Below, one piece after another: positions 1 through 6,973 of a stretch of DNA of 8,944 nucleotides (the first letter of the stretch is position 1; each line of letters opens with the position of its first letter). Under the pieces are notes generated by a model. It searched no databases. It had not been told where the DNA came from and saw only the letters and a program-made list of their open reading frames with translations. Origin of the DNA: Deltaproteobacteria bacterium (GTDB taxonomy: Bacteria; Desulfobacterota; Desulfobacteria; Desulfobacterales; UBA11574). The stretch is from positions 1-8,944 of the forward strand of contig JAFDCA010000307.1 in assembly GCA_019313025.1 (NCBI GenBank), read 5' to 3'. Position numbers and translations under genes: made by a program.

Positions 1-583
1 CTCCGGTATTCGGATCGATAGCAACAAATGGCACCTTTGTATATCGGGCTGCAAACAAATCTCCTTTTCCATCGCCGATGAAAATACAGGTTGCTGGATC
101 GAGTTGAAATTCGTCCAGAAGTCGGGCCAGTGATTCGGTTTTTGGCCAGTCTCCTCCCCCGCGAATGATGTCAAGCAGAAGGTCAAGTTTTTGAGCTTTC
201 AGAATCCCCTTTAATTCTGAAAGTGGTGTATTTGAAAGTGCGATTCGGGTTATCTTCAGTCTCCCAAGTACCGCCAAAATGTCCTTACACCCATCGGTCA
301 ACGGTGCACTGGACATGGCTTTACGAGTTAAATTTATCAATCTTTCCCAGTAAAGCCTAAATTCTGTCTCTCCGAGAGTCTTTCCAAAAAATTGCGCTTG
401 AACTTTGCGAATTTTGCTTCCCCTGTCAATACCGGTGAGTGTAAGGTAAAGCTCGGCAATTCGGTTTTGCATGGCCGGATTATCTGAAAAGGCCTTGCCC
501 ATGGCTTTGGCATTGGCCAGATTTGAATCAATCAGCACCCCGTTCACATCAAAAATACACACCTTGATTTTGTTGAAATTCAT
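1..583 (-). CDS. HAD-superfamily hydrolase with Asn in motif I (C-terminus beyond the window)
   Basis: This is the first 194 residues of a HAD-like hydrolase, cytosolic, cut by the window edge. All four HAD motifs are visible: motif I FDVNGVL (D12, N14), motif II ALSNT (S117), motif III lysine in DWPKTE (K148) and motif IV FIGDGKGD (D171, D175). A helical segment of about residues 20-90 between motifs I and II fits a C1 cap, as in phosphoglycolate phosphatase or beta-phosphoglucomutase relatives. Family knowledge: motif I is normally DxD in phosphatases, where the second Asp is the general acid/base. Here it is Asn, so the chemistry may be weakened or changed. The substrate cannot be told. 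The ATG at 583 is chosen because an in-frame TGA lies nine codons upstream (611-613) and an AGGAAGG-type ribosome site sits at 594-600. The gene is divergent from the small plus-strand genes. Family is secure, function is not. Confidence 0.85.
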   Translation of the reverse strand, partial: MNFNKIKVCIFDVNGVLIDSNLANAKAMGKAFSDNPAMQNRIAELYLTLTGIDRGSKIRKVQAQFFGKTLGETEFRLYWERLINLTRKAMSSAPLTDGCKDILAVLGRLKITRIALSNTPLSELKGILKAQKLDLLLDIIRGGGDWPKTESLARLLDEFQLDPATCIFIGDGKGDLFAARYTKVPFVAIDPNTG

Positions 584-593
584 TTCCTGAATG

Positions 594-602
594 CCTTCCT
601 CC
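594..602 (-). promoter_or_regulatory. Ribosome binding site of the HAD gene
   Basis: The minus strand reads GGAGGAAGG here, about 10 bases before the ATG at 583. A second, weaker AGGAA directly abuts the ATG and is too close to be used. The site supports the chosen start. Confidence 0.55.
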
Positions 603-794
603 AAAATATTTCAACCATAATGCTTCATAATTTAAAAATTTTCTAATGGTTACTTAAATCCTAGCAAGGTAGCTGTTGTATGAAATATTTCCTTGACTTT
701 CTTTATACAGGTATTACCCTTTTCCAAGTCGTCGTTAATACCAAACGGTGTCAGTACCAGAATATTATAAATGATAACACATGAAATGATTGAT

Positions 795-802
795 GAGGTG
801 AT
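795..802 (+). promoter_or_regulatory. Ribosome binding site of the small membrane protein gene
   Basis: GAGGTGAT is complementary to the 16S rRNA 3' end and lies 3-7 bases before the ATG at 806, depending on which bases pair. It is the main reason for believing that the very short gene downstream is real. Confidence 0.65.
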
Positions 803-805
803 CTC

Positions 806-1006
806 ATGAAAAATATATGCATTATCGAACGGATTTCAAAATCAGGACTCGGGTTGTTTTTCCTTTTTGTAGCAGCAGGTTTCATGTTGAGCGGCATCAC
901 GGTTCTGCCTTTCTTTGGATTCTTGCTGGCTGTTCCGGCATTACTTGCTTCAATCTATTTCTTTTTTGTTCATCTGAATAAAAGCTGTGAAATTGAAGTT
1001 GAGTAA
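806..1006 (+). CDS. Small two-helix membrane protein, unknown function
   Basis: This 66-residue protein is not one I recognise. A short charged start (MKNICIIERISK) is followed by two hydrophobic stretches at about residues 14-33 and 37-56, split by a short turn around P35, and then a polar acidic tail (CEIEVE). This is a helical hairpin in the inner membrane, probably with both ends on the same side. Cysteines at C5 and C61 fall near the two ends and could be on the same face, but that is inference. A good Shine-Dalgarno supports the start. The gene lies 61 bases before another plus-strand gene, so the two may share a transcript. It shows no clear link to the convergent PrkA operon. Confidence is good that it is a gene; function is unknown. 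Confidence 0.65.
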   Translation: MKNICIIERISKSGLGLFFLFVAAGFMLSGITVLPFFGFLLAVPALLASIYFFFVHLNKSCEIEVE

Positions 1007-1067
1007 AGGTTTGCACCTTCAATACATATCAATACGCTACTGAAACCCATTAGAAAAGAGAATACTG

Positions 1068-1448
1068 ATGAGTGAGTGGATTCCATTTGAAAACGCCACA
1101 TATTTAGTCGATCAGGCTTTTTTGGTAGCAAACGACAATACGGCTGCATCACTGGAGAGAACGTCCATCGAGGTTTATACCGGCAGGGATGGTAAAAAAC
1201 GTTTAAAAGGCAGCGGTCTCGTGCAGAATATGCTGCTCGTAGAGCTTTTGGAAGAAAATGACGACCTGGATTTAATTCTGGATTTAGGTGAAAATTTTAA
1301 ATATGTAATGAAAAAACCGAATTTAACAGCTGGAAAAGTTTTTTCACCAAATGTAAAATCTTATCTTCAATTTGATCCCATTTCCCCCTGGACGCAGATC
1401 TCAGAGTCAGAATTTACGAAGCTGACAAATGGGTTCAAACTGTTATAG
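1068..1448 (+). CDS. Hypothetical soluble protein, 126 residues
   Basis: I do not recognise this protein. It has no signal peptide, membrane segment or cysteine, and looks like a small mixed alpha/beta cytosolic protein. Visible features are a basic turn GRDGKKRLKG (about residues 39-48), a strongly acidic Leu/Asp stretch (about residues 58-74, including EENDDLDLILDLGE), and a C-terminal half with scattered prolines and aromatics ending SEFTKLTNGFKLL. The ribosome site is weak (AAAAGAGAA a few bases before the ATG). The start is chosen as the only ATG giving the full frame. It follows the small membrane gene on the same strand after 61 bases and converges on the PrkA operon. It might be co-transcribed with the upstream gene, but nothing shows a shared function. 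Confidence 0.65.
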   Translation: MSEWIPFENATYLVDQAFLVANDNTAASLERTSIEVYTGRDGKKRLKGSGLVQNMLLVELLEENDDLDLILDLGENFKYVMKKPNLTAGKVFSPNVKSYLQFDPISPWTQISESEFTKLTNGFKLL

Positions 1449-1550
1449 CAATCATCATCAATTAAAAACTCAAGTTTCGTACACTTAATTCAAAAAACAA
1501 TGGTAAATAGCGGTTGGTCAAAAAAATTTAACGTAAAATCATATGGTTGC

Positions 1551-1571
1551 GAAGGCTTTAAAGATGCCTTC
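1551..1571. repeat. Short inverted repeat between convergent genes (possible weak terminator)
   Basis: GAAGGC and GCCTTC form a perfect 6-bp stem around a 9-base loop, in the 172-base spacer between the convergent plus-strand hypothetical gene and the end of the PrkA operon. It is the only clear stem seen here and could act on transcripts from either side. It lacks an immediate U-run: the nearest are a short T4 downstream on the plus strand and a T7 about 20 bases away on the minus strand. It is therefore not a canonical intrinsic terminator. The rest of the spacer is AT-rich without other recognisable sites. Confidence 0.25.
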
Positions 1572-1620
1572 AGGATGAAATCTTTTGAGAATATTTAGAA
1601 GTTTCGAAAGCATGGCAATT

Positions 1621-3912
1621 TTAAGGATTCGAAAACTTTTTAGCAAGATCCATGTCAATAACATACATGCAGACCTCTTTTGCACCTTGCTCGGTGTAAA
1701 GATACTTTTTGCACAGATTGTTGATTAAATATTCAACCTCGCCTCGAATCCTTTTATCATAAGTCTTAAAGTCTTTTTTGTTGTAATCTTTAATGGCACG
1801 ACGAAAATTTTCGTTGTCTAAAAAGGGATCCAGCACCTTTTCCTTGAGATGATATACATATCGGTCGTGCAATGATTGATAAAGCGCTGTGTCCGTAATC
1901 GGTTTCCCCTCAAGTATGATTTCTTGGGTCAAGGTCTTGGATGCATATTCATTTTGGGTGTCTTTTCGAAAAGCGACACGTTTAATTTTGTCTGCCTTCG
2001 GTCCTAGCAGATAATTTTCAATGGTCTCAAAAAACTCCTCGGTAATTTTCATTTTTTCTCCGGTAAAACGGCATGTTTCATGAGACCCTGTTTCAAAGTT
2101 AATGGCAAACAGATATTTTTGTATGTCCATTGAAATTTGTTCTTCATTGTAAAGATAGAGTGACTCTTTAACTTCCTGTAAAATCGTATAGTTGTACATC
2201 CTCAGCAAAGAGTCCAAAAAACCTTTGGGAATGGAAGTATTCAGTTCTTTGCGGTATTTTGTAAAAAATTTATTCAGGGTCGACATGTTGATAAGCTTAT
2301 CCTCTCTGGCATAAGTGGAATAAAACTCATTAAAGATTTTAATCGAATCCCGACCGGAAAAGCCGTGGGCCCCTTCTGTTTCCGATTCGGCTATGATTTT
2401 TCGACGTCGTTTTGCCGTAAATTTTTTTTGATCTTCTTCTGAAAGCCATGGGGGTATATATCCGGTGTAAATTTCCATCTTGAGCAGCTGCAGATTCTCA
2501 TCACAGTATTGACTGTACTTATTCGGATCGCCGATCCATTCCAACAGTGCTTCTGATTTGGTATTCAGCCGCGATGAGATAATAATCCTGGCAAAATTGT
2601 GCAGGATCCTGGGAAGGAAGGAATCATCGATATGCTTACCAAAAATATTTCGGTAAATTTCAACTTCCGTATTCAGATCTAGAACGTAGGGAATCGTAAT
2701 GGATTCGATGCGATCTGAAAACGACTGAAAATCTTTCAACTTTGATTTATCTTCGGGATTCATCAGCGCCAGAAAAAGGGAATTGACATTTTCCTCAATA
2801 TCTCCAACTTTATGAACGCCTTCACTAATGATGTTGTGGAGCTCGATCAAACGATCTTCATTATAGTTTTTGACATCCATAAGGGCATAAATGCCGTTGT
2901 TGGTCTTTGCATATCGCGAAAAATAGTATTTAACTTGGTTGCTGTCTTTTAAAAGGTGGTTTATCCGACTTTGGAGTATGTCGTTCTTATAGATGTCCTG
3001 TTTCAAAGGCTTATCACCTGGATTGAAGACACTGATGCCTTCACCGATCCGTCGATTGAACCTATAGGGCCTGGCATATAGCATTTTAAATACTTTCAGG
3101 GGATTTTTCAGCTTGTTTAACAACGCCTGAAACAACGAACTGCAAATGGTACAGGAATGATCTCTAAACACCCACTCATACTCTTTTTCAGTAAAAAGGT
3201 TCCATTTTATTTCATCGTTTTTAAACAGGTCATCGAAAAATGCCCGGCGATGATCCTTGGGAATGATCAATATGGGGTTGTCATGGCTTGGACAGGGCAC
3301 TTCGATGGTGTTATCTCCCGAATCCAGCACCAGATTTGATCTATATGAACGATTCGGTTCCTCCAAAGTGGTATCCTGGGTTTTAAGCAGCTTTTCAAAT
3401 AATTGAATCGGCCCCCTATCAACCGGGGTCCCCAAAATATTCCGGTCCAACCTCCAAACCGTTTCAAAACGCAACCCCTCTTCGGTATTGGTGTATTCTT
3501 CGAATTTTTTAAGCAGGTTGTTCAAAAAAGTACTTTTGCCGCAGCCATGTGGACCCTCAAAAATATAGATCTTATTTTGTTGGGCACCGCGTTTTAGGGC
3601 TTCAACGAGATTGATCAAGCGGTTTGCAAAAAGTCTGTCGGCAAAAAATGGGGTGTCGGTGCCTCGGATAAAGAGTTGACTGCAATCATAATGAACAAAA
3701 CCGATGGACTCGGGATCATCCGGATATTCGTTGTGGCCTTCGCCAACATAGGTTTTAATCATATCGTGAAAGACTTGGAAAGCATTTCGTATCACCACCG
3801 TCGGTTTTTGAGTGAGTATCTCGAGAAATTCCTCAAAGGAAATGGTTGAACGTCGGTTTCCGGTGGTCATGCTGCGGTTTATATTTTTAATTGCATTTTT
3901 AATGCTGCTCAT
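1621..3912 (-). CDS. Divergent PrkA-like AAA+ protein (second PrkA of the operon)
   Basis: This 763-residue cytosolic protein is related to PrkA (B. subtilis PrkA and E. coli YeaG are about 630-645). Domains in order: the PrkA N-terminal region with SFEEFLEIL (25-33) and a DMIKTY helix; Walker A GPHGCGKS (120-127); a roughly 60-residue insertion; CPSHDNP (207-213), matching the CPMHEDP-type motif of PrkA; CTIC (254-257); a Walker B-like IYALMDV (341-347); a DRI arginine-finger segment (400-402); a sensor 2 region GFSGRDSIKIF (517-527); and a PrkA-type C-terminal region (FTGEKMKITEE, about 616-626). The Cys/His set C207, H210, C254 and C257 could bind zinc. Walker B lacks the usual catalytic Glu (Asp346 instead), so ATP hydrolysis may be slow or absent. 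It is the last gene of the operon, 21 bases after spoVR, with no strong Shine-Dalgarno. Family assignment is firm. Kinase activity in this family is debated (B. subtilis PrkA has also been reported as an ATP-dependent protease), so I do not assign one. Confidence 0.88.
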   Translation of the reverse strand: MSSIKNAIKNINRSMTTGNRRSTISFEEFLEILTQKPTVVIRNAFQVFHDMIKTYVGEGHNEYPDDPESIGFVHYDCSQLFIRGTDTPFFADRLFANRLINLVEALKRGAQQNKIYIFEGPHGCGKSTFLNNLLKKFEEYTNTEEGLRFETVWRLDRNILGTPVDRGPIQLFEKLLKTQDTTLEEPNRSYRSNLVLDSGDNTIEVPCPSHDNPILIIPKDHRRAFFDDLFKNDEIKWNLFTEKEYEWVFRDHSCTICSSLFQALLNKLKNPLKVFKMLYARPYRFNRRIGEGISVFNPGDKPLKQDIYKNDILQSRINHLLKDSNQVKYYFSRYAKTNNGIYALMDVKNYNEDRLIELHNIISEGVHKVGDIEENVNSLFLALMNPEDKSKLKDFQSFSDRIESITIPYVLDLNTEVEIYRNIFGKHIDDSFLPRILHNFARIIISSRLNTKSEALLEWIGDPNKYSQYCDENLQLLKMEIYTGYIPPWLSEEDQKKFTAKRRRKIIAESETEGAHGFSGRDSIKIFNEFYSTYAREDKLINMSTLNKFFTKYRKELNTSIPKGFLDSLLRMYNYTILQEVKESLYLYNEEQISMDIQKYLFAINFETGSHETCRFTGEKMKITEEFFETIENYLLGPKADKIKRVAFRKDTQNEYASKTLTQEIILEGKPITDTALYQSLHDRYVYHLKEKVLDPFLDNENFRRAIKDYNKKDFKTYDKRIRGEVEYLINNLCKKYLYTEQGAKEVCMYVIDMDLAKKFSNP

Positions 3913-3933
3913 GGTTTGACCCGAATTCGACTG

Positions 3934-5586
3934 TTAAATGATCTTTTTGGAAATCTTTCTATTTTCCATGGTGTACAGCACCCGTTCCCATTTCACTTCC
4001 TGTTCTTTGATCTCCTGCTTTTGGGGTGCTGAAAAACCCGAAGTCAAGCTCGTATCCTGAGGCATCGGGACCGAAACAACTTCGCTTGTTTCCAACTGAA
4101 CCGGCCCGCCCCAAAGATATTCAATCCCCATCATCGTATTTGCAATGAACTCTTTGACCAGCGGTTTTCCTTCGAAATGGTGAATCAGATAGAGCGTATT
4201 GTCTTTAATTTTTTCCTCATCGATTTCGATATGGGGTGGATGATACAGGCTGTCAATCAACATTTGACGGTAGTCCTCGACTTTACGGCTTTTGACGGTG
4301 TACTCCCAGACCATTTTTGCCGGATTCAATCTCCGGCCTGAAACAAACAGCTTATTTTGGGAGACAAAATCCTGATCAACAAAGGTGTTGATAAACATGA
4401 AATCACAAAAATCATCGCGAACTTTAAAAATAAAGTCTTTTCCTTTACCGGTATTTTTATTGTATTTTTTTCTTTTATCCGCATCATTGATCTTTCGGAA
4501 TTCCAAGTCATATTTCCCCTTATCGCCCATGTCCTCAATGTATTGAAACAGACGCATCCCTAAAGCATAGGGATTGAGTCCCACACGGAGTAAAGATGTA
4601 ACGCCGGCATTGACCCGGGCAAATTCTACTTCATTCCCGTTGATACGGTTATCCTTTAAAAAAAGGTTTTCATGCCAGTAACTGGCCCAGCCTTCATTCA
4701 TAATTTTGGTTCTGATCTGAGGCTGGAAAAACAAAGACGTTTTGCGGATGACTTCCATCACGGATGTCATCCATCGGTTGTCATCCTTTTTTAACACATC
4801 TGAATGTTTGATTAAAAACTGTATAATATCCAACTTAACGTTGTTGTTCTCCTTGAGGTGTTTTTTAAAAACCGCTTCAAATTCAGGGTGTTTCTTGTTT
4901 ACATCTGAAAAGAACGTCTTTTCTCCGAGATCACCATTTGTGGTCATGCATTCATTATATCGATTAATTTCTTTCATATATTCATGAATTTTTACTTTCT
5001 TGACTGCCTGTAAAAAAACATCGAAATAGTAGTCGAGTCGTTTCGATCGGTCTTCAGGCAATGGGCAGTTCATTCGGGAAAGTTGACCATGATATCCGAC
5101 GAGGTTGTCGATACCACGGGTAAATTCGATAATATAATCGACCCATCTTCCCTTTTCAGATCTCAGCTTTGCAATAAGTCGTTTGTCCGAAAGGGCCTGT
5201 CCGGTAAAGTCATCGTCCCAGGTATGGCGAAAAAAGAGATTGTTCTGAAAAAAATCGATATGGGCAAGCACATGATAAAATATCATTACGTTCAGCCAAT
5301 CTGGGTTATTATCGTTGTAAAAGGAAATGGCCGGTCGAGTATTGATTACGGTTTCATAAGGATTCCCGGGGTAGAGTTCGTATCTGCCTTTCTCCTTTAG
5401 GACTTCAACTTCATGAACCCAATAATCGTAAAGTGTCGGAATCATCACTTTTGGGGTGAGTTCCAGAAGATCACGGTTTGTTACAATATACTCCAGTGTT
5501 TCATCTTCGAAACAAAGACCGGCTTCCCGTGCTCTGTCCTTACAGCCTTCCATCATTTTTTTGGTATGTTGATCAATGAGTTTCAT
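3934..5586 (-). CDS. spoVR: SpoVR/YcgB family protein
   Basis: At 550 residues this is slightly longer than E. coli YcgB (about 510). Recognisable blocks are an N-terminal helical region; NPDWLNVMIFYHVLAHIDFF (94-113, with H105 and H109); the GYHGQLSR segment (164-171); MNEGWASYWHENL (296-308), a hallmark of the family; GLNPYALGMRLFQYIED (336-352), also strongly conserved; and a C-terminal region with LIHHFEGKPL. The last 50 or so residues (from about 498) are Gln/Glu/Pro-rich and look like a lineage-specific tail. The family is named for B. subtilis SpoVR, which is involved in spore cortex formation, but it is common in non-sporulating bacteria with PrkA and YeaH, as here. Its molecular activity is unknown. 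The ATG overlaps the stop of the upstream VWA gene by one base (TAATG) and lacks its own good ribosome site, suggesting translational coupling. Confidence 0.95.
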   Translation of the reverse strand: MKLIDQHTKKMMEGCKDRAREAGLCFEDETLEYIVTNRDLLELTPKVMIPTLYDYWVHEVEVLKEKGRYELYPGNPYETVINTRPAISFYNDNNPDWLNVMIFYHVLAHIDFFQNNLFFRHTWDDDFTGQALSDKRLIAKLRSEKGRWVDYIIEFTRGIDNLVGYHGQLSRMNCPLPEDRSKRLDYYFDVFLQAVKKVKIHEYMKEINRYNECMTTNGDLGEKTFFSDVNKKHPEFEAVFKKHLKENNNVKLDIIQFLIKHSDVLKKDDNRWMTSVMEVIRKTSLFFQPQIRTKIMNEGWASYWHENLFLKDNRINGNEVEFARVNAGVTSLLRVGLNPYALGMRLFQYIEDMGDKGKYDLEFRKINDADKRKKYNKNTGKGKDFIFKVRDDFCDFMFINTFVDQDFVSQNKLFVSGRRLNPAKMVWEYTVKSRKVEDYRQMLIDSLYHPPHIEIDEEKIKDNTLYLIHHFEGKPLVKEFIANTMMGIEYLWGGPVQLETSEVVSVPMPQDTSLTSGFSAPQKQEIKEQEVKWERVLYTMENRKISKKII

Positions 5587-5588
5587 TA
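5584..5588 (-). other. TAATG stop/start overlap between VWA and spoVR genes
   Basis: On the minus strand the TAA of the VWA gene shares one base with the ATG of spoVR. The 25 bases upstream contain no convincing Shine-Dalgarno (only a GGA far back), so reinitiation by the terminating ribosome is the likely start mechanism. Confidence 0.7.
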
Positions 5589-6971
5589 TGAAATGAGCTT
5601 TTTAATTCCTTCGATGATACGAGATTCGTCAGCATCCTCCTTCATAACGTCGAGCCGGAGCAACTTCGGTTTTTCATCCAGGAGCTCCGATTTTTTGAGA
5701 TATCTTTCAACCTCGGTATTCTTAACGGCGTTGTTTGAATGTTCGGCAATGGTGATTCCGATTCGATTGGCATAGGTCAGCATTTTGTTAAGCTCAGGGA
5801 TGAACTCTTTGCCCTCGGTGTCCCAATCGTCACCGTCGGTTCCATGAAATATGTAGATATTATAATCGGCCGCCAGATTCTCCTTTTCCACGATATCGTT
5901 TACCAGACGAAATGCGGATGCCACCCGGGTTCCGCCGGCGACTTTGGAGTTGTAATAGGTGTAAAAATCATCGACTTCTTTGGCTTCGGTGTCATGGAGA
6001 ATGAAGCGGGATTCGACCTGCATGGCATACTGATATAAAAGCCAGCTGTATATCAGGACATGTTGTGACACGATCAGCCGGGTCGGATTGCCATGCATGG
6101 AGCCAGAGTAATCCCGCAGGAAAAAGACCAGCGCCTGTGAGTCGTAATCCTTTTCACGTGAGAGGATTCGATAGATTCTGTCACTCGGTGAAATCAGAAA
6201 ACCGGTGGGATCAATACAACCGATATCGGGCAGATTCCCTAAGATGATGTTGGTTTCCATAATTTTTCGCAAGGTTGCTTTTTTATCGATAATCTGTCCG
6301 AATCTTCGATTTTTGTCGGTTAAGTCATAGGTGTATCGGGTAAGCGAACGTTTTTTACCCTTGTCTTTTAGATTGGGGAGTTCAAAATGCTCGGTAAGGA
6401 TTTTGCCCAAGTCATAAGCGTTCGATTCCATGTCATGCTGTCCGCCGTCTCCTTCACCAGACCCTTCGCCTCCCTGGATCTCCGGATCATGTACCGGCTG
6501 TTCATGAATAACCTCTCCTTCTTCTCCGTCACCGGATCCGCCGGACGACCCCTCTTCCGAAGTGTTAAGTCTCTTGTCATGAATAAATTTTTCTTCGACG
6601 GTGGTGGGGACCACAACGATCTTGTCCCTGTCGCCCTTTCCCGGCTTTACCATCCGACCCACCCGAATTTTCCGAGGAAAACCGTCTTTTTCTCTTTGTT
6701 TGTCCCTATCCAGCAGTTCATCGATGGATCGCAAGCGATTGATATAAGTGCTTTGCGGTGAACTCATATTCTGCAATTTACAAAGATCATTGTAAGCATA
6801 GACACTGCAAAGAGAATCAGACGCGGTATCTTTCGCTTCGGCCGGCATTGGAGCAATCTCATGGCTCCGGTCGCCTTGGAGTTCGGAAAGGATTTTTTCC
6901 TCCTGTCCGGGGTTCAGGCCTTTTCTTTTCAATTTTTGGTAATATGCCAGGATGTCATCATTCATGCTCAT
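5586..6971 (-). CDS. yeaH: DUF444 / YeaH-type VWA-domain protein
   Basis: This 461-residue protein belongs to the YeaH family (UPF0229/DUF444; E. coli YeaH is 427). The N-terminal part (1-130) is helical and basic. A low-complexity Gly/Glu/Asp linker spans about 138-180. The C-terminal VWA domain carries a complete MIDAS metal site: DYSGS (287-291), the GGT threonine (T348) and TDGDDWD (378-384). The family signature HDTEAKEVDDF (326-336) precedes the GGT, as in E. coli YeaH. VWA/MIDAS domains bind a divalent metal and usually mediate protein contacts. Next to an AAA+ motor, this recalls MoxR/VWA pairs and suggests an adaptor for PrkA. The ATG overlaps the prkA stop by one base. M3 is an alternative start two codons in. 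Family assignment is firm; the partner role is inferred. Confidence 0.95.
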   Translation of the reverse strand: MSMNDDILAYYQKLKRKGLNPGQEEKILSELQGDRSHEIAPMPAEAKDTASDSLCSVYAYNDLCKLQNMSSPQSTYINRLRSIDELLDRDKQREKDGFPRKIRVGRMVKPGKGDRDKIVVVPTTVEEKFIHDKRLNTSEEGSSGGSGDGEEGEVIHEQPVHDPEIQGGEGSGEGDGGQHDMESNAYDLGKILTEHFELPNLKDKGKKRSLTRYTYDLTDKNRRFGQIIDKKATLRKIMETNIILGNLPDIGCIDPTGFLISPSDRIYRILSREKDYDSQALVFFLRDYSGSMHGNPTRLIVSQHVLIYSWLLYQYAMQVESRFILHDTEAKEVDDFYTYYNSKVAGGTRVASAFRLVNDIVEKENLAADYNIYIFHGTDGDDWDTEGKEFIPELNKMLTYANRIGITIAEHSNNAVKNTEVERYLKKSELLDEKPKLLRLDVMKEDADESRIIEGIKKLIS

Positions 6972-6973
6972 TA
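6969..6973 (-). other. TAATG stop/start overlap between prkA and VWA genes
   Basis: This is the same one-base TAA/ATG overlap as at the next junction. Only a weak AAGAAG lies upstream, so translational coupling of prkA and yeaH is likely. Confidence 0.7.

Noticed and set aside
693..720. Candidate promoter TTGACT with TACCCT 16 bases later, ahead of the small membrane gene
   Set aside because: The -35 is good, but the -10 matches the consensus poorly and no better-spaced -10 is present, so it was not listed as a feature.
764..769. Perfect TATAAT on the minus strand, possibly a -10 for the HAD gene
   Set aside because: No recognisable -35 lies 16-18 bases upstream, and AT-rich DNA gives such hexamers by chance.
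1449..1620. Search for a canonical terminator between the convergent genes
   Set aside because: Only one 6-bp stem was found and it has no adjacent U-run, so it was listed as an inverted repeat with low confidence and not as a terminator.
5083..5400. Plus-strand open frame of 105 codons inside spoVR
   Set aside because: It is antisense to a strongly conserved family protein, has no ribosome site and no recognisable domain; it is a shadow frame.
6368..6761. Open frames on both strands overlapping the Gly/Glu linker of the VWA gene
   Set aside because: The low-complexity GC-richer linker lacks stops in other frames, which explains these without a real gene.
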